The position numbers were made by a program, and so were the translations under genes. DNA of 64,000 nt, from assembly GCA_003254925.1 (NCBI GenBank), contig QANZ01029088.1, forward strand, positions 112,256-176,255, read 5' to 3'. This stretch comes from Chamaecrista fasciculata (taxonomy: Eukaryota; Streptophyta; Magnoliopsida; Fabales; Fabaceae). Shown in pieces: positions 35,301 to 48,300 of this stretch. Position 1 is the first letter of the stretch; the number at the start of each line of letters is the position of its first letter. Below the pieces are notes generated by a model. That model made no database searches, was not told the DNA's origin, and saw only the letters and a program-made list of their open reading frames with translations.

Positions 35301-37128
35301 TTTTTATTAGTTTCTATCGAGTGCACCAGCAACCATTGTGATTCAATGAATGATTTTTATTTCCTTCCTTTATTAACTTGCTAAATATTAATCAACATTT
35401 TGATTTTCCCTCAAACATTGCCAACTAGAATTTTGTTCTTACAGCACAACTTACATGATAAGCTTTAATGGAATGAAGTAGAATAAATACACGTGTTAGA
35501 GAAGAAAACCACAAAGAACAGAAAGTTGACATGTGAACCCATCCATGTGACCGTTAAAGGTCTTTCCTCTGTTAACTGAACCAATTAAATAAAGACATGA
35601 TACATCACCAATACCCTCCATCCTTCACAGATAAGTAATTATAGGTAAATATTATATACATAATGAACAAGATTTGAGAGAAATAAGTTCTTATCTCCAA
35701 GTCATGTTTCTTTAAAATAAGAAAAAAGGCAAAAGCAGGGGCGAGCAACAAAACTACAAAGGTCACTAGGCCAATTTGTCAAAAGAAGAAAATGAAGACA
35801 AGGATTACCAGTGCCCAAACTTTCTATTCATGCAGCCAATTTCAGTTGTCTCATGAGATGAATGATTGTCGACAAAAAGTGATTCAGAGAGCAAACCAAG
35901 GTTCCCTGGATCTTGAGTAAAATTGGTTTCAATGTTGTTGCCAAAGAGAAACCTAGAATAACATACAATTGTTTAAAAAATCAAAAAGTTCAGGTGAAAT
36001 TTTTGCTGTTAGATTGTCTAATTAAACAGCAAAAGTATGCTTTATATAACTCAACACTCCATCCATAATTGCAACATTTTAAGAATCTTTTTTATGTATG
36101 GTTTTCATCGAAGAAACTAATAGCAAAGATATAAAAAATTGCACCTAAGTCTAGTTCTTAAAAGGATACAGATTAAATAAAAGAGTTAACTTACAAATGT
36201 TTTAAGAACGACATACTGCCAATTTCTGCTGGAATACTTCCAGTCAAGCTGTTTTCCCTTAAATCCATCAACTCCAGCTGAGCTAGGTCCCCAAGCTCTT
36301 TGGGAATGGTACCAGAAAAATTATTCTGGCGTAATACACTTCCAGAGAAACAGAGGCAAATCAGAATCAGAAACAACGTATTGGAAAGAAATACTTAATT
36401 AAAATCATTCCCTCTACTGGAAAATTGAATATCATGAACAAATTCATTTAGTTTAGTCACTAATAGAAGACATCAATCACAAAATAGGGTAATATTTTTC
36501 AACTAAGGAAACTTAAGAAATGAACAAGGCATAGGAACATTGTGAGTATATAATATAGTCCTCCTTACAGATATTTCAATTGACTGAGTTTTCCAAGCTC
36601 AGGAGCCAGTGTCCCTTCCAAAGATAACCCACTTAGGTTCCTACAAGAAGTAACAGAAAGGCACAAACTTAGTGCCACCCAAAACCATAAGCACTGCTAC
36701 AAGTACCTGTACTCCCTAAGAAAATAATGAGGCCTTTCTGTAAACTCAAGGGAAAACGAAAGGAACTTACAGCATTTGAACTTTGCTATCGACACAATGA
36801 ACACCCGACCAAACACAAGGATCATGATCATTTGGCATCCAATTAGTCAAAGCACCATAAGGATCACTAGCTATTCTAGCCCGGAACTCCAACAAAGCCG
36901 TTACTGCATTTCCATTCAAGATACCACCAAAATTATAGATCAAGATACAACAAATACGTTACATGCTTCTGGAAAAAAAAAAAAAAAAAAAGAGGAAGAC
37001 GAAAGGACGGACAATCTGTAAAAATCACCTTCGTCATTAAGCGACCAGCACGCATGAATACCCCAGAGATAAATCAAAACGACATAAATTTTGCCTCCAA
37101 ATCCATATGGGTTCCATCTAAACCCCAT
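32344..37128 (-). CDS. LRR receptor-like pseudokinase, MRH1/MDIS1 type
   Basis: Twelve exons in phase: 37128-37029, 36903-36771, 36640-36569, 36338-36195, 35952-35809, 34864-34809, 34714-34280, 33696-33506, 33385-33253, 33131-32974, 32874-32701, 32604-32344; 666 aa. Signal peptide (about 1-30, ending near HACWSLNDE), LRRNT domain (ASDPYGALTNW...DPCVWSGVHC), about three LRRs, a Ser/Pro/Asn-rich stalk, a transmembrane helix at about 313-336, then a kinase-like domain. The domain lacks key residues: the VAIK position reads GVEIAVVST (no Lys), the HRD loop reads VAHTNLTS, and no DFG is seen. It should therefore bind partners rather than phosphorylate. Arabidopsis relatives are MRH1 (root hairs) and MDIS1 (pollen-tube guidance receptor). 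A GT at 37642 and an AG at 37131 suggest a 5' UTR intron. Which Arabidopsis paralogue is closest is not resolved. Confidence 0.9.
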
Positions 37129-38628
37129 TACTTTGTAAGGGCAATGAATGCCTCAATGATGAAGCCAAAATCTATATCCGTATACAGCCAGGACGTTATA
37201 CGACAAAATGTACAAAATCGCGAGGTTTCTCCTGTATAAATAACCCCTTTAATTTCTTCAATCTACTCGTATATGGCAACCAGCAGAATAAATATTGACT
37301 AACTACACAAAACTATACAAGGGAAAGAAAATAAATGTATATAGGCAGTTGGGTGGGAAGATCATATGAGGGTCCCTCATATTTTTCTTTATTTTCTTCG
37401 TCTACAACTTGTTGTCCAACAACGGCATAGCCCGGGTCAAAATGTTGCTTTCAAGGGACGTCCGCAATATGGTTGGAGCTGAAAGTTCACCCAGAAGAAG
37501 AAATTAATCGAAGGAAATGAATCTCCACGAAAAACAGAAAAAAGCAGAATGAAAAAAGGAAAAAAGATAGAAAGGAAACAATGGCATACAAAAGAAGAAA
37601 ACAGGAATAAAGTCGTGGAGGGGAAAAGGACAGTGAAATTACCATGCAGAAGCGACAAATGAAGCAACTGCGTATGTAATGAGGCGCTGACAAGGACGAC
37701 GATGTAGATGAAGAAGAGAATGTTGAAATGCAATGCAATGGAGGAGGTGGGAAGGGGGTGGATTGAGAGTGGAAGAAAGAAAAAGGCAGCAAAATGAATG
37801 AATGAGATGAATTGAATATTGCTGCCCTTTGCAGGATGATCTCAAGAGGGAAGCTCTCTCTCTTAGACCATCTTCTTCTTCAGGGCGTTTTTCTTTCAAT
37901 CTCTCTCTCTCTCTCTCTCTGGGTTTCTCAGTCTCTCTCTTTTTCTCTCTCTATCCCCCCTCTCGCCTCTCTCTCGTCACCCCCACCAGCCATCCCAAAA
38001 CATGCTTTCAATTTTCCATTTCTTTTTCTTTTTCTTTTTTTTAGTTTTTAAAAAATAAATAAATAAATTGGTTAATTTGTTAGAGGAAGTTAGTTTCTCG
38101 GAGTGAGAGAGTGAGACACACTTCCGAGGAAATCGGAGAGTCACGCGCTTTTGACCGGGCCCCACGTTTCGCGCTCCCGCCTTGTTTTCTCTTCTCTGTG
38201 CGTGCCTCCCTCTCCTCTTCCTATATTTTTTATTTAGTTATTAACACAAAAATGTTATTTCAATTGACAACAAATATAAGATGCTTTACTTGCATCGGTT
38301 ACCCTCAATGAAACTCGAGCGATATTTACTACTTATTCAGTGTTGTTATAACCACGAACCAAGAAAGGAAGGAAGCGAGCTCGCTTATTGTAATTCTACA
38401 TTCTTATATAAAGGGGTCATCACACAAAACTAAAATTTAGGTGGCCGGGAAGAGTCTACAACACTAAAAATTCTACAAGTAAAAATGTGAAGGAGTATTG
38501 CATTTGTGTATAAAGTAAATGTGAAGATCATGATAATTTGATCGAAATATCTTGTGTCACAGTCTTGGATTTGTGTTCAATTTTTTTTTTCTTTTGTCTC
38601 AAATGCTTCGTATCTCTCTTTTTTTTTG
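37129..38628. promoter_or_regulatory. 5' UTR and promoter region of the MRH1-like gene
   Basis: Contains the possible 5' UTR intron (about 37131-37642). Upstream is a long pyrimidine-rich block on the plus strand at 37850-38045, including (CT)10 at 37901-37920, which reads as GA repeats on the gene's strand. GA-rich leaders and promoters are common in plant genes. Open frames at 37437-38051 are low-complexity shadows of these tracts. Confidence 0.4.
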
Positions 38629-38762
38629 GGTAAATTACACTTTGGTACCCTGTGGTTTGACCCTATTTCACTTTGGTACCCTGTGGTTTGAAACTTGACA
38701 CTTTGGTACCCTGTGGTATTCTCCATTAACACTTTGGTACCCTTTGGAGTTATTTTGTAATT
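38629..38762 (+). mobile_element. left arm of a TTTGGTACC-family foldback element, cut by the N gap
   Basis: GGGTAAATTACACTTTGGTA opens the arm. The unit CACTTTGGTACCCTGTGGT recurs with small changes four times in about 120 bp, before TTATTTTGTAATT runs into the gap at 38763. It is inverted relative to the right arm at 42799-43000 and matches the core ends of the element at 6519-7143. Confidence 0.6.
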
Positions 38763-39007
38763 NNNNNNNNNNNNNNNNNNNNNNNNNNNNNNNNNNNNNN
38801 NNNNNNNNNNNNNNNNNNNNNNNNNNNNNNNNNNNNNNNNNNNNNNNNNNNNNNNNNNNNNNNNNNNNNNNNNNNNNNNNNNNNNNNNNNNNNNNNNNNN
38901 NNNNNNNNNNNNNNNNNNNNNNNNNNNNNNNNNNNNNNNNNNNNNNNNNNNNNNNNNNNNNNNNNNNNNNNNNNNNNNNNNNNNNNNNNNNNNNNNNNNN
39001 NNNNNNN
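38763..39007. other. assembly gap (245 N)
   Basis: A run of unknown bases. The left edge lies inside a foldback element arm, so the gap probably hides its palindromic part. Confidence 0.98.
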
Positions 39008-39895
39008 AGAGAGAGAATCTCATCTCATCCTTTGATTTTAACTTTTAAGTTTTAACTCAGCATAAATTTAGAGTTTATTTGATTTCCAGTTTTAAAAATA
39101 ATTTTTTAAAATTATTTTGAGAATTCAGAATATTTCTTAATAATTTTTTATTTTTTGAATTTTAAAAACAATATTTGATATGCTAAAAAACAGTGTCAGT
39201 AAACATATTTTCTTATGTATGGATGATTCTATATAAAAGATTTCAAGGAAAAATATTAAATTGTGACTGCAAAACAAAAATAAAAAATATCGATCTTTTT
39301 ATGCAACATGATAATTCTATATAAATCTATAAAAGATTTCAAGGAAAGCTAAATCCGTCAATTTGCATGCATCTTCCACGCTAAAAGCCTTGTGATTATG
39401 CTTGACAAACAATTATTGCTGAGAACGTATGTGATTTTTTTTAAAGAGGAAAAAGAAAAACAAATCAGAACTATAGTGTCACAATTTCTAAATTAAAAAA
39501 ATAATCATTGAAAAGTAGCAATAATTATTAAGCATATCTTTTGGTCATATGCATATTCCTTCCTCAGTCAATGATAGATAACCAAATTCTTCTGAACAGA
39601 TCCAAAGACTAGAAACCAAACTAACCAATGTGATAGTAATAATATGAGATCAACACTCTCTTTAAAATAATTGTTAGTCATCACTTACATCTATATATAT
39701 TTCTAATTCCTTTGATTTTATTAAAACTAGATAATTAATCTCAACAACAAACATGCATGAAATGACAAGGGGGATATAGTATATATATATATATGATGTA
39801 TTGGCACATTTCGGTATCAAACTCTATTATCAAATTAAACTGGATTCTCCTTGAATTATTATGGTCAAGAAAAGAAACGGTTAATTAATCAATAT

Positions 39896-40105
39896 ATATA
39901 TATATCTTATATTATATGGCTCCACCCCTTTCTAGTTGTCCACATTTTAAAACTATAGTACAAAATCAATAATAAGAGGAAAATTATTATTTGATCCATT
40001 CTTTTTTACTGAGTTAACAATTTAGTCCCTCATTTTTTTTAGTGAACTCTCATTTATTTTACATATATATTTGCATGCGCAAAACCCTAATATATTACTA
40101 TAGCT
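39896..40105. repeat. dispersed repeat, copy 2 (partner at 23892-24080)
   Basis: Diverged same-orientation copy of 23892-24080, beginning ATATCTTATATTATATGGCT and including GAGTTAACAATTTAGTCCCT. Confidence 0.55.
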
Positions 40106-42798
40106 GATGTAAGAGGTAGCAATGCTAGGTTGGACGTCCTCATCCATATTGAAATAATAGAACAAAAAAAACGCCTAATTCTTTTGAAAGATTCTCATTC
40201 CCAAGGTGGCCTTAATATATGATTGAGAAATGTCAACTCGTGTACTCGATGGAGACAACACCAGTCTTGTGTTTTTTAATTCGTAGGAAGCTAAAGTAGG
40301 AACACGAGACTATCGCTAATATCATTTTCTTAATTCATTAATATCCTTAATTGATAAATAGTATTTCCTCTGATCTCTTTTCCCTTCTTATCTTCCATGT
40401 AGTTTTCTGATCACTTTTACTAATTAATTCTATGTATCTATTAACTAATTATCTATCATCAAGATTTATATGAAACACACTCCTCATCATATATATATAG
40501 TCATATATATCCATAAATTAAATAAGATATAGTAGAGAGTCTAGAGACCTCAATAAACTAATTCACCTATATATGATTATTTTAACCTGTTATATTATAA
40601 CAGAATAATTCCTGAATTTTACCCCAAAGGTCAAATTCAGAAGATACAATAAATGAGAGGTTTTGTTTCCAGTTTTCTACTTTGTGGTATGGCTATTATT
40701 AGCAAAGCAATTAGCAAGATTATATTGTACCAATTAATGTACTCGATATCTCGCTCCTATATATTGTTTCTGCAACAACTGAACTTCATATATACAACGT
40801 GTCTTATAAACTGACAATAAAGGAACCTTTGCATCCAAACGCCAACTCATAGCTAGCCTATACATTACTATTTATTAATTACTTGTCCCTTGTTGCTTCT
40901 GCTTGCTTAGTATTTTTCTGTTCATTTTTCAAACACTTACAATCATACACCTTATTTTACTAATTCTTGTAGTGTTTATAGCTTTGTGTCTTTCTTAATC
41001 ACATTTCATTTCGATGCAATGTTGGAAAAAAAAAAGGTCCAAAGTTATAAAAATTAGAGAAAGCGAAAGAATATATAATGTGAAAGTTTGTTATACTAAA
41101 TTGCCTTAATTAGACATTTTATGATTTTAATCAAATGACATCCTTATCATTTTTATTTATATACAAGCCCAATATTTCATCACATAAACTTAAACCTGAA
41201 TCATCAAATCTCATGCAACACAGACGACGATGTAACAAATTAATTTGAGGTGTCTGCAGCTTTAATTATAATTAATTATAATTAATTTAAAGAATGAAAC
41301 ATACAAAATGAGTATAATGGAGTTTCCAACAGGGAAACAAACAATAATTCATCTTTTGAAGTAGTGTGCTTCATATACAAAGGCACTAGTTAATTTCCTT
41401 AAAAAGAAATAAAGCACCCTTGCTAACATATATATATATATATGTATATATATATTTCTAATTATGAATTTAAATTAAACTACATCGATCTGGTTGAGGT
41501 ATCCAACAAATTAAAAGAGTTGGGTGCATCAGAAGTCAATAAAGTTGATGAAAAATTTCAATCTCTCGTCCTTCTTTTGAGCTATATTGCCTTGGGAAGA
41601 AAGTTCATTTGTCAAACGAGTAGGTAATAAATATAATTCTCCATTCCACAGTTCATTCTCTTTACAGCAATTAACTTTTTTGGGGTTAAAAAGTGGAAGA
41701 ATGTGTACCCACGGATAATTAAATAAATTAAAGGACGAGGATCATTTTGACTGCTAGCTATACAATACTTGGACTCTCAATTATTTTCTTACTTGAATAT
41801 TCGATGCATGCAGCAATTAAGTTGCTGATATCTCTAATTAACTAAAATAATATTAAATTTTTGTTTGGGCCTCGTTGAGGCATGGAAGTATGCAAGAGTC
41901 AAGATTCCAGTCATATAGCTCATGCACTTAAAAAAAGTTGATCACAATTAGTCAAATGTGCATGTTGCAGTTGAAAGTGCCCCAAAAGCTAGATTATACA
42001 TGTCCTTGTTTCACATATCCCACCAAAATTGACTATTTTTAGATACAACGTCCCCAGCTCCACACTATATATATATATAGTACTCAAATATTATATAAAG
42101 ATTTAATTAATTAAGGTTGTTCAATTGCTAAGCTTCGAATAAGATCACCAAATATATATTCATGGTTACACGTACATAACAGATCAAAGAAAAATGGAAA
42201 GGCATATATAAATTGTATGTCCTTATTTTTCAAAGGCATGTTTACATATATAATTAATCCTTTTTTTAATTTCAAAATGTTATGCTATTATTATTTTTCT
42301 AAGATTAAAAAAAACATGCTATATACGTTGATGTTCCTCTTAATTATACAGTGTTGAGTACTTTGAAAATGATGTTGCGAGTTTGAACTTGACCTTGTAT
42401 ATGAAAATAACTTTATTGGTAGAAATAATTAAAATTCAATTGAGTGATTCTTTTATTGTTAGATGAGAGATACTGGTCCTTATTAATAAAAAAAAAGTTA
42501 TAATTTACTTCATTTAAATTTTTTTCTCAAAATTCGAGATAATAATTTGCTCTTAACTAAACAAGCAATATTAATAAGAATAAATAAATAAATAAACGAG
42601 ACGGACGGGTATTGAGAAGTTTCACATAGAGAGTGGAAAACAGTGTAAAATGGGAAAAAAGTCATAGTATTAGGTAAGAAAAAAATGGAAGGTTGATGAA
42701 GGTAATGGAGCCCACAGTATACTTATGTATGTGCGAGTAACGTTAATTTGAGGTATATGCATATACGGTGAAATTTAAAACATTGAAATAAAATACTT

Positions 42799-43000
42799 NT
42801 GTAATTTTTTGAAAATTTTTTGGGGTCATTATGTAATTTTTGCAAAATTTGTTGTGGTTAAAATTACAAAATAGCTCCAAATGGTATCAAAGTGTTAATG
42901 GAGAATACCACAGGGTACCAAAGTGTCAAAATTCAAACCACAAGGTACCAAAGTGAAATAGGGTCAAACCACAGGGTACCAGTAATTTACCCTAATTTTT
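42799..43000 (-). mobile_element. right arm of a TTTGGTACC-family foldback element, starting at a single N
   Basis: From the N at 42799 the sequence runs GTAATTTTTTGAAAATTTTT, the element interior, into three CCACAGGGTACCAAAGTG-like units and ends AGTAATTTACCCT. The left half is missing, and the break coincides with the N, so it was probably lost or collapsed in assembly. The alternative is that this arm pairs with the left arm at 38629, 4.4 kb away. Confidence 0.55.
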
Positions 43001-45315
43001 AAGAGATGGAGTGTTAATTTAGTGTGATAAAAATAAAGATGAGAATGTGAAAGAGTAGAGAGGAGAGAAGGGTGTATGTAGGTAGCTAAGGTGGTATGTA
43101 TAGGTAAAGCATATAGGAGAGAGTCAAAGAGAAATTAAAATAATCACGAGGAAGCAAAGAGACTTTTACAAGTGTCAATGGAGAGAGAGAGAGAGAGAAT
43201 TGAAGAAAGAAAGAAAAGAAAAAGAAAGAGTGGGAGTTGTCACATGATATGTATCTGCAACCATACTCTTTCTCAATCACTGGCTGCAGCAGGGACCAGC
43301 CGCATCTGCATCCATTATGTGAGTTTATAACAATTTAAACACAATCATTAATAAACTGTACCCTACATACTCTCCCTATTTAATTTTAATTCGCTTAATT
43401 CTATATTATTTATGATCTAATCAATCAATTAAACTTTTGTTCTTGTCACTTGTGATTATTAACCATATATATAAGTCCTTCAAACTAGAGGTTATAAGCT
43501 ACAATATTCTGCTTTTGTGAAGACATCCCAAAACCAGGTATCCAATACTATTCCTTCTTTCTCTCTCTCGCTCTCCAGCTTTTCAATTCTCTTTGCTCTC
43601 TAGCCAGGCTTCGATATATTTACATATCGATATGCGATGCATGTTTCAACATGCAATCGCAGATATATGTGTGTGTATATATATATATATATGGTATCAC
43701 CGTATCACTATCAATATATATATAATAGGCTTGGATTGGAAGAGAAATTTAGAATAAAGGAGCATCATCGTCATCATCATATCATTGTAAATGACTCAAA
43801 ACTCCATCCAATTTTAGTTTGGTGCTTTTTGTTATTTCATTTATTTAATTGCTAGCTACTTTTTCCAATTATCCGATCATGATCGGTCCTTCTTGTTTAT
43901 TATGTCTTTCTTCTCCGCGTCTCTCGCTGCTGTTTCTTATTACCTTATTGTCTTTCTTCTTAATTATGATTGTAGATGTTTCTTCCAACACCCACACCGA
44001 CCACTGAAAGTGAAATTTTCATTCTCTATACTGAAAAGTGAAAACTGACTTCGCTAGCTAGCTACTTGATATTTTTGATTCAGACACGAACAAGTACTTC
44101 TTGAAATTTCTTATATTCAAGTCCTACCTCTTAATTAATTATGCTTTCCTTGCCAGATTTCTATATAACTTATCTAATTAAATGATCCAAAGAAGTGATC
44201 TTGAGCCTGTGCGTGTGATATATATATATATATATACAGCAGATTAATTTATATTATGCATGTATATATATACTATACTACTGTTGTAATTTTATATGTT
44301 CCGACTTCCGATCCAGTCCACTGACGAAGACTAATTAAAATGATGAACAAATTATTGAAATAGAAGTGACATGTATTCCTCTCTTCCTTTCCTTCTGTAT
44401 GTGTTGCTTCTTCTATCACACAACTATTATCTCTCGATCCCCTCTCGATTTTGCTTCCCTGTTTGTCTTATATTATAGATTTGTTTTGTGACCTTATTAT
44501 ATATGCATCAATAGTACTATTTCCCTTCTTGAATAAAATTGTTCGTTTCGGTTCTATAAATACTAGCATATATATATATTTCGTCATGTAGTATCCTTAA
44601 TTCTTGAGACATGAAATGACCTAATCCATTAATTGCTTTACTACATTAGGATTATTACCTTATTCTGAAGAAGCTAGCTTGGATCGATCTCAATATTTTT
44701 CTTAAATATTTCTCTTCGATCACAATTAATTATTTCCTAACACTTCCATCCGTTACTTGATTAATTTTTAAAATAAAACATATATACTTGGTCAACAAGC
44801 TACATATATATATATATAATATACACACATATAGTTTATACAGTATTTTGGAGTACAATAGCTAGGTTCTAGGGAGAAAAAGTTGGTTGAATTGTTGATG
44901 CTAAAATTCTTTATTTCTGAACTACTCAACTACTACTTTCTGTACGTTTGAATGAAACCACACATGTATATATGCAATAGGGATTTTTAATAAATGTGTG
45001 CTGTTACTTCACCATCTCCTTATAGCATTTCCTTATACAGACAATTTCAATACGCAGTTATTAAGCAATAAAGTTTACAATTATGCTGTTAGGTTCTAAT
45101 GTACCACACTACTTTATGTATATATATACTGAACATAAAACCTACAGCCTGTGCTAGCTGGCTTGTTAATTAATTATATATGTACATTCATAATATTATA
45201 TATATATATATATATATAAATGTGTGAGTTGTGTTTTAATTTGTTCAGTGAAATGCTAACGAAGGAAGTTGGGGAGGCAGGTTGAAGGCAGAGGAACCTG
45301 GGAAGTGTAAGAAAA

Positions 45316-48300
45316 ATGTCAGAGTCATCAGAACAAAGATACGAGGAGAATAATAAAATTGGGATGAATAGTAGTAGTGGTGATCATCATGAGGACACTG
45401 CTAGTGCTAGTACTAATTCATTGGGATCTTCTTCTTCTTCCCAGAAATGCTCCTCCTTTGACTTGAACGAAGAATATGCTGCTGCATGTATTAATGAAGA
45501 TGATGATGATGAGAAAGCAAAGGATGATCATATTCATGAGGATACTGCTACTACTACTAAATGTGCAACAAATAATAATAAGGGAAATATTATTATTATG
45601 AATAGTAATAATGAAAGAAAAGGAAGGGTGAGACAGTATGTAAGATCAAAGATGCCTCGGCTTCGGTGGACTCCTGATCTACATCTCTCCTTTGTACATG
45701 CTGTTGAAAGGCTTGGTGGTCAAGAGAGTAAGCATATATATATTTATTATATATATTAACAATTCTCTTATCTTTACTTCATTTCACATGTATGTGTGTC
45801 TGTGTGAGTGAAAATTTGACTATTAATTAATTAACATGTATATAATTTGGTGCAGGAGCTACACCCAAGTTGGTGCTTCAGCAAATGAATGTGAGAGGGC
45901 TTAGCATTGCTCATGTCAAGAGTCATTTGCAGGTAATTAGCTAACGCACTATATTAAGTTTTAATTTCTCGCTCTTGGGATTATATATAAGAAGAATTCT
46001 CTATGTTTGTGTAATTTCAATTTCAGATGTATCGTAGCAAGAAACTTGATGAAGCTGGGCAAGGTGAGAATAATCACAACTCCTTAGCTTAGCTTATTGT
46101 AGCTAGTTTATTAGATTTTGACATATAAATGACATATATACATATATACGCAAAAATATAAATTTTCCCCTTTTTAATTTGTTGCACATTTTGACCTCGT
46201 TGCATGTCAATTGATGTCATTACCCAGTACGTAGTATGTATAACCTATATGGATAAGTATAACTACTGACCTGCTTATACGTAATGCTTGAATTATAAAA
46301 CATTTTTTTTCCTAAATATACTCAAATCTAAATAAATAGCTATTTTATACTTGTTGTATTATTAAAATAATAAATAATGTAAGTACATTTTTGAAAGAGG
46401 TATTTTGTATTAAACACGAGGTCTAATTTCCAGTTGTTCAGCCTCTCTAGCTAGCTCGTTGAAATTCATTCCGTCATCCTCTTAAAATGTACATTCTAAT
46501 TAAGAATGATGATATGTGTGCACACAACAGATCAGAACTCTACTTTTTGTTATTACAAATTTTTCGTATACTTTTTAAAATTCAAAATAATAGTGAGTAC
46601 AACAATAGGTGTTGACCCCAAAACATAAGGGCGACAATAGGCACATCCTATTTTATAATGGGGAAATTAATTAGTAGGTGCAACTAACATAAATACGTGG
46701 ATAACTCGATATATCTTAAATATGAAACTTCAGTTTCCGCTTAACTAAAATTACTTGAGAGTCCCAACGCCATCAATAATTGATGCAGGCTATTGTGTGA
46801 AACAGTTGGGTAACATCTGTAAGCAAATTATAGAATTCCCCCAGATTATTACTTTATTTAGTAATTAAACTTAAGCAAGACGACATATGTAACGCCTTGA
46901 TCGTATAATTTTAAATTTAGGACCTATCAGAGAAGTGAGAACTATATATCCATTAGTTCATACTTCATAGTAGTTTTTTTTTTTTTAGATCATACTTCAT
47001 AGTAGTTGAAATGCTGAATTATGAGCCAAAGTATATATAATCTGCATAAATACTATTATATAATAATATTAGTTTTTTAATTAATAAGAAAAAAATATAA
47101 AACGCACGCGTACGCCATATATATCTAAAACATGCATGGGCCGGGCTAGGGTTTCTTTATATTAATTATCTTAGAATAAGAAATCATAATAATTATCTTA
47201 TTATTGAATTCACTGTATGTATGTCGTATGTATGGTTCTTGCTGTGAGCAGTAGTTGGTGAAGCCTACAGATCAACCCAGAAAGGTTATGTATCTCAGAT
47301 ATGGCATCAGTACTCTCTCAGCCCTCATCAGCATTTTAAGATGGGAAATGGTGGAATCGTTCTAGCTACTAATAACTCACATACAAAGGCTATTGATTCA
47401 AGGTACGTACACAATATTTATAACATACCACTCTATATATAATGGTAGGTAAAACGTACTATTCTCGTCCTCAAACTTTACACCAATTTTTTATTTTGTC
47501 CTCAATATTTGTTTATTATCAATTTTGTTGTTAAAGTTTTATATTTTGATTAATTTTAACCTTTACTCTAACTTTAATCTAATATTAATGACAAATTTTA
47601 CGTGACTAATGATATATAATATAAAGTTGATAGAAAAAGAAATACGAATCCTAACTTATATTGAACAACACGATATAGATTAGATTCTGTTGCCCAAGTA
47701 TAAAATTTCAGGAACAAAATTGAAAATTTATGTAAAGTTCAGGGACAAAAAGAGTACTTTTAGCATTATATATGTACATATATATATATATATAGTAGGA
47801 TTTATATTATATGATGTAGAAATTGTTTGTATGCGTGGGATATTACGTTGCAGGCAGCAACAATGGTGTTTGCAACCTTTTAGGCGAGGGAATTGCGGAA
47901 TAGGGAAGGAATTAGTAAAGGATATTGGGAAAATTGGAAGCATGAGAGGAAGCCAATTTCTTGAACAAAAAAAGTGGCCTCCTTTAGAAATTATTAACAC
48001 TCATGAAAGCAAGTTCCATCAAGCTGCTTGGTCGTCAAATATTGCAGCCTCACATCAATGTGGCACCACGCTTTCAATCTCCTCCAATAATCATCACTCT
48101 CGCAACCATTCCAATTCTCTAAAGCTACAATTTGAGCCCCCATTTCGGATTAAGGTAATTAATTAATTAAATACTAGGGCATAAATCTTAATTTTACATG
48201 TCATATATAGATAGATTGATTGACAGAGATATAAAATTAAGCATATGTAAAATTCGGTCTTGGGTTTGATTTGATTATGTATTTATGTATATATACATGT

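Larger units (their letters stand above)
39008..45315. other. intergenic region upstream of the GARP gene
   Basis: 6.3 kb of AT-rich DNA with many (TA)n tracts (for example 39781-39793, 41431-41452, 45196-45218) and GA repeats at 43181-43198. It holds a dispersed repeat (39896-40105) and an element arm (42799-43000). No open frame longer than about 70 codons has recognisable content. The last few hundred bases should include the GARP gene promoter and leader. Confidence 0.5.

Noticed and set aside
37437-38051. Several open frames upstream of the MRH1-like gene
   Set aside because: Translations of CT/GA low-complexity leader and promoter DNA.
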